Source: Diplolepis rosae
Lineage: Eukaryota; Arthropoda; Insecta; Hymenoptera; Diplolepididae
Direction of reading: 5' to 3'
Length of the DNA stretch: 64,000 bases
Assembly: GCA_030998225.1 (NCBI GenBank)
Contig: JAPYXD010000679.1
Span: forward strand, 1,426,001 to 1,490,000
In this document: positions 51,370-62,760 of the stretch, one piece after another
Layout of the letters: every line of letters begins with the position of its first letter
Numbering within the stretch: the first letter of the stretch is position 1
Program-made: the position numbers and the translations under genes
The notes under the pieces: model-generated
What the model was told of the DNA's origin: nothing
Database searches by the model: none
The model's input: the letters and a program-made list of their open reading frames with translations, nothing else

Positions 51370-53580
51370 GCCACGTTCTTAGTTTTCAAGATTATTCGAA
51401 GAGTTTTTCCAGAAATGGCTTCCCCGTGTCAAACTTTGTTAATTTTGGTTTCGCTCCGCAAACTGAAATTTTAATTAATATTTTTATTAATGTGGCACAA
51501 CGTGACCGCGCATCAAAAACCAAAGTCTTGTTTTGGTCCACGTTCTTAGTTTTCGAGATAATTCAACGAGTTTGTCAACAAATGGCTTCCCTGGGTCAAA
51601 CTTTCCTAATTTTGGTTTCGCCCCGCAAACTCCAATTTTAATTCATATTTTTATTAATGTAGAAAAAGGAGACTGCAATCAAAAACCAAAGTCTTTTTTT
51701 GCGCCACGTTCTTAGTTTTCAAAATAATTCAAAGAGTTTGTCAACAAATGGCTTCCATGGGTCAAACTTTCCTAATTTTGGTTTCGCACCGTAAACTCAA
51801 ATTTAAATTTATATTTTCATGAATGTAGCACAACGTTACTGCAATCAAAAACCAAAGTCTTTTTTCTCGCCACGTTCTTAGTTTTCGAGATTATTCGAAG
51901 AGTTTTTCCAGAAATGGCTTCCCCGTGTCAAACTTTGTTAAATTTGGTTTCGCTCCGCAAACTGAAATTTTAATTTGTATTTTTATTAGTGTAGCACAGC
52001 TTGACTGCAATCAAAAACCAAAGTCTTTTTTCTCGCCTTGTTCTTAGTTTTCCAGATTATTCAAAGAGTTTTTCGAGAAATGGCTTCCCCGCGTCAAACT
52101 TTGTTAATTTTGGTTTCGCTCCGCAAACTCAAATTTTAATTCTTATTTTTATGAATGTAGCACAACGTGTCTGCAATTAAAAACCAAAGTCTTTTTTTGC
52201 GCCACGTCCTTAGTTTTCGAGATAATTCAAAGAGTTTTTCCAGAAATGGCTTCCCCGTGTGAAACTTTGTTAATTTTAGTTTCGCTCCGAAAACTCAAAT
52301 TTTAATTTATATTTTATTAATGTAGCACAATCTGACCGCGCATCAAAAATCAAAGTCTTTCTTTGCTCCACGTTCTTAGTTTTCGAGACAATTCAACGAG
52401 TTTGTCAACAAATGGCTTCCCTGGGTCAAACTTTCCTAATTTTGGTTTCGCCCCCGCAAACTCAAATTTTAATTTGTTTTTTTTATTAGGGTAGCACAGC
52501 TTGACTGCAATCAAAAACCATAGTCTTTTTTCACGCCGCGTCCTTAGTTTTCCAGATTATTCAAAGAGTTTTTCGAGAAATGGCTTCCCTGCGTCAAACT
52601 TTGTTAATTTTGGTTTCGCTCCGCAAACTCAAATTTTAATTCTTATTTTTATGAATGTAGCACAATGTGAATGCAATCAAAAACCAAAGTCTTTTTTGCG
52701 CCACGTTCTTAGTTTTCGAGATAATTTAACGAGTTTGTCAACAAATGGCTTCCCTGGGTCAAACTTTCCTAATTTTGTTTTCGCTCCGCATACTCAAATT
52801 TTAATTCATATTCTTAATAATGTAGCACAACGTGACTGCAATCAAAAACAAAAGTCTTTTTTTGCTCCACGTTCTTAGTTTTCGAGATAATTCAAAGAGT
52901 TTCTCCAGAAATGGTTTCCCTGTGTCAAACATTGTTAATTTTTATTTTGCTCTGCAAACTCAAATTTTAATTTATATTTTTATTAATGTAGCATAAAGTT
53001 ACTGCAATCAAAAGCCAAAGACTTTCTTTGCGCCACGTTCTTAGTTTTCGAGAAAATTCAACGAGTTTGTCAACAAATGGCTTCCCTGGGTCAAACTTTC
53101 CTAATTTTGGTTTCGCCCCGCAAACTCAAATTTTAATTTGTATTTTTATTAGTGTAACACAGCTTCACTGCAATCAAAAACCAAAGTCTATTTTCTCGCC
53201 AAGTTCTTAGTTTTCCAGATTATTCAAAGAGTTTTTCGAGAAATGGCTTCCCGCGTCAAACTTTGTTAATTTTCGTTTTGCTCTGCAAACTCAAATTTTA
53301 ATTCATATTTTTATGAATGTAGCACAATGTGACTGCAATCAAAAACCAAAGTCTTTCTTGCTCTACGTTCTTAGTTTTCAAGATAATTCAACGAGTTTTT
53401 CAACAAATGGCTTCCCTGGGTCAAACTTTCCTAATTTTGGTTTCGCTCCGCATACTTAAATTTTCATTAATATTCTTAATAATGTAGCACAACGTGACTG
53501 CAATCAAAAACAAAAGTCTTTTTTTGCGCCACGTTCTTAGTTTTCGAGATAATTCAAAGAGTTTCTCCAGAAATGGTTTC
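51370..53580 (+). repeat. Triplicated block of about 13 monomers, copy 2
   Basis: Same order as copy 1. Private changes include ttttggtccacg (51,535), cgcccccgcaaac (52,451), attagggtagc (52,488) and cgagaaaattc (53,050). The S monomer here has ctcgccttgttc, shared with copy 3 but not with copy 1. Confidence 0.82.
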
Positions 53581-55184
53581 CCCGTGTCAAACTTTGTTAA
53601 TTTTGGTGTCGCCCCGCAAACTCACATTTTAATTCATATTTTTATTAATGTAGCATAAAGTTACTGCAATCAAAAACCAAAGTCTTTTTTCTCGCCCCGT
53701 TCTTAATTTTCGAGATTATTCAAAGAGTTTTTCCAGAAATGGTTTCCCCGTGTCAAATTTTGTTAATTTTGGTTTCGCCCCGCAAACTCAAATTTTAATT
53801 TATATTTTCATTAATGTAGCACAAATTAACTGCTCTGAAAACCAAAGTCTATTTTCTCGCCACGTTCTTAGTTTTCAAAAATATTCAAAGAGTTTTTCCA
53901 GAAATGGTTTCCCCGTGTCAAACTTTTGTTAATTTTCGTTTTGCTCCGCAAACTCAAATTTTAATTTATATTTTCATTAATGTAGCACAAAGTTACTGCA
54001 ATCAAAACCAAAGTCTTTTTTCTAGCCACGTTCTTAGTTTTCGAGATTATTCAAAGAGTTTTTCCAGAAATGGTTTCCCCGTGTCAAATTTTGTTAATTT
54101 TGGTTTCGCCCCGCAAACTCAAATTTTAATTTATATTTTCATTAATGTAGCACAAAGTTACTGCAATCAAAACCAAAGTCTTTTTTCTAGCCACGTTCTT
54201 AGTTTTCAAAATTATTCAAAGAGTTTTTCCAGAAATGGTTTCCCCGCGTCAAACTTTGTTAGTTTTGGTTTCGCTCCGCAAACTCAAATTTTAATTCATA
54301 TTTTTATGAATGTAGCACAATGTGACTGCAAACAAAAACCAAAGTCTTTTTTGCTCCACGTTCTTAGTTTTCAAGATAATTCAACGAGATTTTCAACAAA
54401 TGGCTTCCGTGGGTCAAACTTTCCTAATTTTGGTTTCGCTCCGCATACTTAAATTTTAATTAATATTCTTAATAATGTAGCACAAGGTGACTGCAATCAA
54501 AAACAAAAGTCTTTTTTTGCGCCACGTTCTTAGTTTTCGAGATAATTCAAAGAGTTTCTCCAGAAATGGTTTCCCCGTGTCAAACTTACCTAATTTTGGT
54601 TTCTTTCCGCAAACTTAAATTTTAATTTATATTTTTATTAATGTAGCATAAAGTTACTGCAATCAAAAACCAAAGTCTTTTTTCTCGCCACGTTCTTAAT
54701 TTTCGAGATTATTCAAAGAGTTTTTCCAGAAATGGTTTACCCGTGTCAAATTTTGTTAATTTTGGTTTCGCCCCGCAAACTCAAATTTTAATTTATATTT
54801 TCATTAATGTAGCACAAAGTTACTGCAATCAAAACCAAAGTCTTTTTTCTCGCCACGTTCTTAGTTTTCAGAATTATTCAAAGAGATTTTCCAGAAATGG
54901 TTTCCGCGTCAAACTTTGTTAGTTTTGGTTTCGCTCCGCAAACTCAAATTTTAATTCATATTTTTATGAATGTGGCACAACGTGACCGCGCATCAAAAAC
55001 CAAAGTCTTGTTTTGCTCCACGTTCTTTGTTTTCGAGATAATTCAAAGAGTTTTTCCAGAAATGGCTTCCCCGTGTCAAACTTTGTTAATTTTGGTTTCG
55101 CCCCGCAAACTCAAATTTTAATTTATATTTTCATGAATGTAGCACAACGTTACTGCAATCAAAAACCAAAGTCTTTTTTCTCGC

Positions 55185-57390
55185 CACGTTCTTAGTTTTC
55201 GAGATTATTCGAAGAGTTTTTCCAGAAATGGCTTCCCCGTGTCAAACTTTGTTAATTTTGGTTTCGCTCCGCAAACTGAAATTTTAATTAATATTTTTAT
55301 TAATGTGGCACAACGTGACCGCGCATCAAAAACCAAAGTCTCGTTTTGCTCCACGTTCTTTGTTTTCGAGATAATTCAACGAGTTTTGCAACAAATGGCT
55401 TCCCTGGTCAAACTTTCCTAATTTTGGTTTTGCCCCGCAAACTCAATTTTTAATTCATATTTTTATTAATGTAGAAAAAGGAGACTGCAATCAAAAACCA
55501 AAGTCTTTTTTTGCGCCACGTTCTTAGTTTTCAAAATAATTCAAAGAGTTTGTCAACAAATGGCTTCCATGGGTCAAACTTTCCTAATTTTGGTTTCGCA
55601 CCGTAAACTCAAATTTAAATTTATATTTTCATGAATGTAGCACAACGTTACTGCAATCAAAAACCAAAGTCTTTTTTCTCGCCACGTTCTTAGTTTTCGA
55701 GATTATTCGAAGAGTTTTTCCAGAAATGGCTTCCCCGTGTCAAACTTTGTTAAATTTGGTTTCGCTCCGCAAACTGAAATTTTAATTTGTATTTTTATTA
55801 GCGTAGCACAGCTTGACTGCAATCAAAAACCAAAGTCTTTTTTCTCGCCTTGTTCTTAGTTTTCCAGATTATTCAAAGAGTTTTTCGAGAAATGGCTTCC
55901 CCGCGTCAAACTTTGTTAATTTTGGTTTCGCTCCGCAAACTCAAATTTTAATTCTTATTTTTATGAATGTAGCACAACGTGTCTGCAATTAAAAACCAAA
56001 GTCTTTTTTTGCGCCACGTCCTTAGTTTTCGAGATAATTCAAAGAGTTTTTCCAGAAATGGCTTCCCCGTGTGAAACTTTGTTAATTTTAGTTTCGCTCC
56101 GTAAACTCAAATTTTAATTTATATTTTATTAATGTGGCACAACGTGACCGCGCATCAAAAATCAAAGTCTTTCTTTGCTCCACGTTCTTAGTTTTCGAGA
56201 TAATTCAACGAGTTTGTCAACAAATGGCTTCCCTGGGTCAAACTTTCCTAATTTTGGTTTCGCCCCGCAAACTCAAATTTTAATTTGTTTTTTTTATTAG
56301 TGTAGCACAGCTTGACTGCAATCAAAAACCAAAGTCTTTTTTCTCGCCGCGTTCTTAGTTTTCCAGATTATTCAAAGAGTTTTTCGAGAAATGGCTTCCC
56401 CGCGTCAAACTTTGTTAATTTTGGTTTCGCTCCGCAAACTCAAATTTTAATTCTTATTTTTATGAATGTAGCACAATGTGAATGCAATCAAAAACCAAAG
56501 TCTTTTTTGCGCCACGTTCTTAGTTTTCAAGATAATTCAACGAGTTTTTCAACAAATGGCTTCCCTGGGTCAAACTTTCCTAATTTTGGTTTCGCTCCGC
56601 ATACTTAAATTTTCATTAATATTCTTAATAATGTAGCACAACGTGACTGCAATCAAAAACAAAAGTCTTTTTTTGCTCCACGTTCTTAGTTTTCGAGATA
56701 ATTCAAAGAGTTTCTCCAGAAATGGTTTCCCTGTGTCAAACATTGTTAATTTTTATTTTGCTCTGCAAACTCAAATTTTAATTTATATTTTTATTAATGT
56801 AGCATAAAGTTACTGCAATCAAAAGCCAAAGACTTTCTTTGCGCCACGTTCTTAGTTTTCGATAAAATTCAACGAGTTTGTCAACAAATGGCTTCCCTGG
56901 GTCAAACTTTCCTAATTTTGGTTTCGCCCCGCAAACTCAAATTTTAATTTGTATTTTTATTAGTGTAGCACAGCTTGACTGCAATCAAAAACCAAAGTCT
57001 ATTTTCTCGCCAAGTTCTTAGTTTTCCAGATTATTCAAAGAGTTTTTCGAGAAATGGCTTCCCTGGGTCAAACTTTGTTAATTTTGGTTTCGCTCCGCAA
57101 ACTCAAATTTTAATTCATATTTTTATGAATGTAGCACAATGTGACTGCAATCAAAAACCAAAGTCTTTTTTGCTCTACGTTCTTAGTTTTCAAGATAATT
57201 CAACGAGTTTTTCAACAAATGGCTTCCCTGGGTCAAACTTTCCTAATTTTGGTTTCGCTCCGCATACTTAAATTTTCATTAATATTCTTAATAATGTAGC
57301 ACAACGTGACTGCAATCAAAAACAAAAGTCTTTTTTTGCGCCACGTTCTTAGTTTTCGAGATAATTCAAAGAGTTTCTCCAGAAATGGTT
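55185..57390 (+). repeat. Triplicated block of about 13 monomers, copy 3
   Basis: Same order again, 3,813 bp after copy 2. It shares ctcgccttgttc, caaacattgttaatttttat and ggtgtcgcc with copy 2, which suggests copies 2 and 3 are closest. Private changes include a missing g in cctggtcaaac near 55,403 and cgataaaattc near 56,862. Confidence 0.82.
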
Positions 57391-57969
57391 TCCCCGTGTC
57401 AAACTTTGTTAATTTTGGTGTCGCCCCGCAAACTCACATTTTAATTCATACTTTTATTAATGTAGCATAAAGTTACTGCAATCAAAAACCAAAGTCTTTT
57501 TTCTCGCCACGTTCTTAGTTTTCGAGATTATTCAAAGAGTTTTTGCAGAAATGGTTTCCGTGTCAAATTTTGTTAATTTTGGTTTCGCCCCGCAAACTCA
57601 AATTTTAATTTATATTTTCATTAATGTAGCACAAAGTAACTGCAATCAAAACCAAAGTCTATTTTCTCGCCACGTTCTTAGTTTTCAAAAATATTCAAAG
57701 AGTTTTTCCAGAAATGGTTTCCGTGTCAAACTTTGTTAATTTTCGTTTTGCTCCGTAAACTCAAATTTTAATTTATATTTTTATTAATGTAGCACAACGT
57801 GACTGCAATCAAAAACCAAAGTCTTTTTTCTAGCCACGTTCTTAGTTTTCGAGATTATTCAAAGAGTTTTTCCAGAAATGGTTTCCCCGTGTCAAATTTT
57901 GTTAATTTTGGTTTCGCCCCGCAAACTCAAATTTTAATTAATATTTTCATTAATGTAGAACAAAGTTAC

Positions 57970-58050
57970 TGCAATCATAACGAAAGACTTTATGCTTCCC
58001 ACGTACTGAGTTTTCAAAATTATTCAAAGAGTTTTTCCGGACATGGTTTC
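57970..58050 (+). other. Clustered substitutions in a type A monomer
   Basis: The stretch reads gcaatcataacgaaag, actttatgcttcccacg, tactgagttttc and ttccggacatgg in place of gcaatcaaaaccaaag, tcttttttctcgccacg, ttcttagttttc and ttccagaaatgg. Sequence on either side is normal. Confidence 0.75.
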
Positions 58051-60897
58051 CCCGCGTCAAACTTTGTTAGTTTTGGTTTCGCTCCGCAAACTCAAATTTT
58101 AATTCATATTTTTATCAATGTAGCACAACGCGACTGCAATCAAAAACCAAATTCGTTTTTGATCCACGTTCTTAGTTTTCAAGATAATTCAACGAGTTTG
58201 TCAACAAATGGCTTCCCTGGGTCAAACTTTCCTAATTTTGGTTTCGCTCCGCATACTTAAATTTTCAACAATATTCTTAATAATGTAGCACAACGTGACT
58301 GCAATCAAAAACAAAAGTCTTTTTTTGCGCCACGTTCTTAGTTTTCGAGATAATTCAAAGAGTTTCTCCAGAAATGGTTTCCCCGTGTCAAACTTTGTTA
58401 ATTTTGGTGTCGCCCCGCAAACTCACATTTTAATTCATATTCTTAATAATGTAGCATAAAGTTACTGCAATCAAAAACCAAAGTCTTTTTTCTCGCCACG
58501 TTCTTAATTTTCGAGATTATTCAAAGAGTTTTCCAGAAATGGTTTCCCCGTGTCAAATTTTGTTAATTTTGGTTTCGCCCCGCAAACTCAAATTTTCATT
58601 TATATTTTAATTAATGTAGCACAAAGTTACTGCAATCAAAACCAAAGTCTATTTTCTCGCCACGTTCTTAGTTTTCAAAAATATTCAAAGAGTTTTTCCA
58701 GAAATGGTTTCCCGCGTCAAACTTTGTTAGTTTTGGTTTCGCTCCGCAAACTCAAATTTTAATTCTTATTTTTATGAATGTAGCACAATGTGACTGCAAT
58801 CAAAAACCAAAGTCTTTTTTTGCTCTACGTTCTTAGTTTTCAAGATAATTCAACGAGTTTTTCAACAAATGGCTTCCCTGGGTCAAACTTTCCTAATTTT
58901 GGTTTCGCTCCGCATACTTAAATTTTCATTAATATTCTTAATAATGTAGCACAACGTGACTGCGATCGAAAACAAAAGTCTTTTTTTGCGCCACGTTCTT
59001 AGTTTTCGAGATAATTCAAAGAGTTTCTCCAGAAATGGTTTCCCTGTGTCAAACATTGTTAATTTTCATTTTGCTCTGCAAACTCAAATTTTCATTCATA
59101 TTTTTATTAATGTAGCATAAAGTTACTGCAATCAAAAGCCAAAGACTTTCTTTGCGCCACGTTCTTAGTTTTCGAGATAATTCAACGAGTTTGTCAACAA
59201 ATGGCTTCCCTGGGTCAAACTTTCCTAATTTTGGTTTCGCCCCGCAAACTCAAATTTTAATTTATATTTTCATTAATGTAGCACAAAGTTACTGCAATCA
59301 AAACCAAAGTCTTTTTTCTCGCCACGTTCTTAGTTTTCAAGATTATTCGAAGAGTTTCTCCAGAAATGGTTTCCCTGTGTCAAATTTTGTTAATTTTGGT
59401 TTCGCCCCGCAAACTCAAATTTTAATGTATATTTTCATGAATGCAGCACAACGTTACTGCAATCAAAAACCAGTCTTTTTCTCGCCACGTTCTTAGTTTT
59501 CGAGATTATTCGAAGAGTTTTTCCAGAAATGGCTTCCCCGTGTCAAACTTTGATAATTTTGGTTTCGCTCCGCAAACTGAAATTTTAATTAATATTTTTA
59601 TTAATGTAGCACAACGTGACCGCGCATCAAAAACAAAAGTCTTTTTTTGCTCCACGTTCTTAGTTTTCGAGATAATTCAAAGAGTTTCTCCAGAAATGGT
59701 TTCCCTGTGTCAAACTTTGTTAATTTTCGTTTTGCTCTGCAAACTCAAATTTTAATTTATATTTTTATTAATGTAGCATAAAGTTACTGCAATCAAAAAC
59801 CAAAGTCTTTTTTCTCGCCACGTTCTTAATTTTCGAGATTATTCAAAGAGTTTTTCCAGAAATGGTTTCCCGTGTCAAATTTTGTTAATTTTGGTTTCGC
59901 CCCGCAAACTACAAATTTTAATTTATATTTTCACTAATGTAGCACAAAGTTACTGCAATCAAAACCAAAGTCTTTTTTCTCGCCACGTTCTTAGTTTTCA
60001 AAATTATTCAAAGAGTTTTTTTAGAAATGGTTTCCCCGTGTCAAACTTTGTTAATTTTCGTTTTGCTCCGTAAACTCAAATTTTAATTTATATTTTTATT
60101 AATGTAGCACAACGTGACTGCAATCACAAACCAAAGTCTTTTTTCTAGCCACGTTCTTAGTTTTCGAGATTATTCAAAGAGTTTTTCCAGAAATGGCTTC
60201 CCCGTGTCAAACTTTGTTAATTTTGGTTTCGCCCCGCAAACTCAAATTTTAATTTATATTTTCATTAATGTAGCACAAAGTTACTGCAATCAAAACCAAA
60301 GTCTTTTTTCTCGCCACGTTCTTAGTTTTCAAAATTATTCAAAGAGTTTTTCCAGAAATGGCTTCCCTGTGTCAAACTTTCCTAATTTTGGTTTCGCCCC
60401 GCAAACTCAAATTTTAATTTATATTTTCATGAATGTAGCACAACGTTACTGCAATCAAAAACCAAAGTCTTTTTTCTCGCCACGTTCTTAGTTTTCGAGA
60501 TTATTCGAAGAGTTTTTCCAGAAATGGCTTCCCCGTGTCAAACTTTCCTAATTTTGGTTTCGACCAGCAAACTCAAATTTTAATTTATATTTTCATTAAT
60601 GTAGCACAAAGTTACTGCAATCAAAACTAAAGTCTTTTTTCTCGCCACGTTCTTAGTTTTCAAAATTATTCAAAGAGTTTTTCCATAAATGGCTTCCCTG
60701 TGTCAAACTTTCCTAATTTTGGTTTCGCCCCGCAAACTCAAATTTTAATTTATATTTTCATGAATGTAGCACAACGTTACTGCAATCAAAAACCAAAGTC
60801 TTTTTTCTCGCCACGTTCTTAGTTTTCGAGATTATTCGAAGAGTTTTTCCAGAAATGGCTTCCCCGTGTCAAACTTTGTTAATTTTGGTTTCGCTCC

Positions 60898-61321
60898 GCA
60901 AACTGAAATTTTAATTAATATTTTTATTAATGTGGCACAACGTGACCGCGCATCAAAAACCAAAGTCTTGTTTTGCTCCACGTTCTTTGTTTTCGAGATA
61001 ATTCAAAGAGTTTTTCCAGAAATGGCTTCCCCGTGTCAAACTTTGTTAATTTTGGTTTCGCTCCGCAATCTCAAGTTTTAATTTATATTTTTATTAGTGT
61101 AGCACAACGTGACTGCAATCAAAATCCAGAGTCTTTTTTCATGCCACGTTCTTAGTTTTCGAGATATTTCAACGAGTTTGGCAACAAATGGCTTCCCTGG
61201 GTCAAACTTTCCAAATTTTGGTTTTGCCCCGCAAACTCAAATTTTAATTCTTATTTTTATTAATGTAGAAAAAGATGACTGCAAACAAAAACCAAAGTTT
61301 TCTTTTGCGCCACGTTCTTAG
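60898..61321 (+). repeat. E cassette 16
   Basis: A complete cassette reappears 19 kb after cassette 15. E3 has a D tail gaaaaagatgac, as in cassette 1, followed by tgcaaacaaaaacc. Confidence 0.8.
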
Positions 61322-62394
61322 TTTTCAAAATAATTCAAAGAGTTTTCAACAAATGGCTTCCATGGGTCAAACTTTCCTAATTTTGGTTTCGCCCCGCAAA
61401 CTCAAATTTTAATTTATATTTTCATGAATGTAGCACAACGTTACTGCAATCAAAAACCAAAGTCTTTCTTCTCGCCACGTTCTTAGTTTTCGAGATTATT
61501 CGAAGAGTTTTTCCAGAAATGGCTTCCCTGGGTCAAACTTTGTTAATTTTGGTTTCGCTCCGCAAACTCAAATTTTAATTCATATTTTTATGAATGTAGC
61601 ACAATGTGACTGCAATCAAAAACCAAAGTCTTTTTTGAGCCACGTCCTTAGATTTCAAGATAATTTACAGAGTTTGTCAACAAATGGCTTCCCTGAGTCA
61701 AACTTTCCTAATTTTGGTGTCGCCCCGCAAACTCACATTTTAATTCATATTTTTATTAATGTAGCACAATCTGACTGCAATCAAAAACCAAAGTCTTTTT
61801 TGCTCCACGTTCTTAGTTTTCAAGATAATTCAACGAGTTTTTCAACAAATGGCTTCCCTGGGTCAAACTTTCCTAATTTTGGTTTCGCTCCGCATACTTA
61901 AATTTTCATTAATATTCTTAATAATGTAGCACAACGTGACTGCAATCAAAAACAAAAGTCTTTTTTCTAGCCACGTTCTTAGTTTTCGAGATTATTCAAA
62001 GAGTTTTTCCAGAAATGGCTTCCCTGGGTCAAACTTTCCTAATTTTGGTTTCGCTCCGAAAACTCAAATTTTAATTTATATTTTATTAATGTAGCACAAA
62101 TTTACTGCAATCAAGAAACAAAGTCTTTTTTTCTCGCCACGTTCTTAGTTTTCAAAATTATTCAAAGAGTTTTTCCATAAATGGCTTCCCTGTGTCAAAC
62201 TTTCCTAATTTTGGTTTCGCCCCGCAAACTCAAATTTTAATTTATATTTTCATGAATGTAGCACAACGTTACTGCAATCAAAAACCAAAGTCTTTTTTCT
62301 CGCCACGTTCTTAGTTTTCGAGATTATTCGAAGAGTTTTTCCAGAAATGGCTTCCCCGTGTCAAACTTTGTTAATTTTGGTTTCGCTCCGCAAA

Positions 62395-62760
62395 CTGAAA
62401 TTTTAATTAATATTTTTATTAATGTGGCACAACGTGACCGCGCATCAAAAACCAAAGTCTTGTTTTGCTCCACGTTCTTTGTTTTCGAGATAATTCACAG
62501 AGTTTTTCCAGAAATGGCTTCCCCGTGTCAAACTTTGTTAATTTTGGTTTCGCCCCGCAAACTACAATTTTAATTCATATTTTTATTAATGTAGTACAAC
62601 GTGACTGCAATCAAAATCCAGAGTCTTTTTTCATTCCACGTTCTTAGTTTTCGAGATATTTCAACGAGTTTGGCAACAAATGGCTTCCCTGGGTCAAACT
62701 TTCCTAATTTTGGTTTTGCCCCGCAAACTCAAATTTTAATTCTTATTTTTATTAATGTAG
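62395..62760 (+). repeat. E cassette 17
   Basis: E1 is typical. E2 has gccccgcaaactacaatttt and gtagtacaacgtgac, changes shared with an E1-E2 pair near 50,140-50,350, and ends aatccagagtc. E3 ends in gcataaagttactgc instead of a D tail. Confidence 0.75.

Larger units (their letters stand above)
44100..59600 (+). repeat. Right array domain built from overlapping segmental duplications
   Basis: E1-like monomers occur here without the regular E2-E3 succession. S, B/F and D-tailed monomers dominate, and blocks of 4-13 monomers recur at offsets of about 3,812, 4,811 and 6,137 bp. No insertion of foreign sequence was seen. The limits are approximate. Confidence 0.65.
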
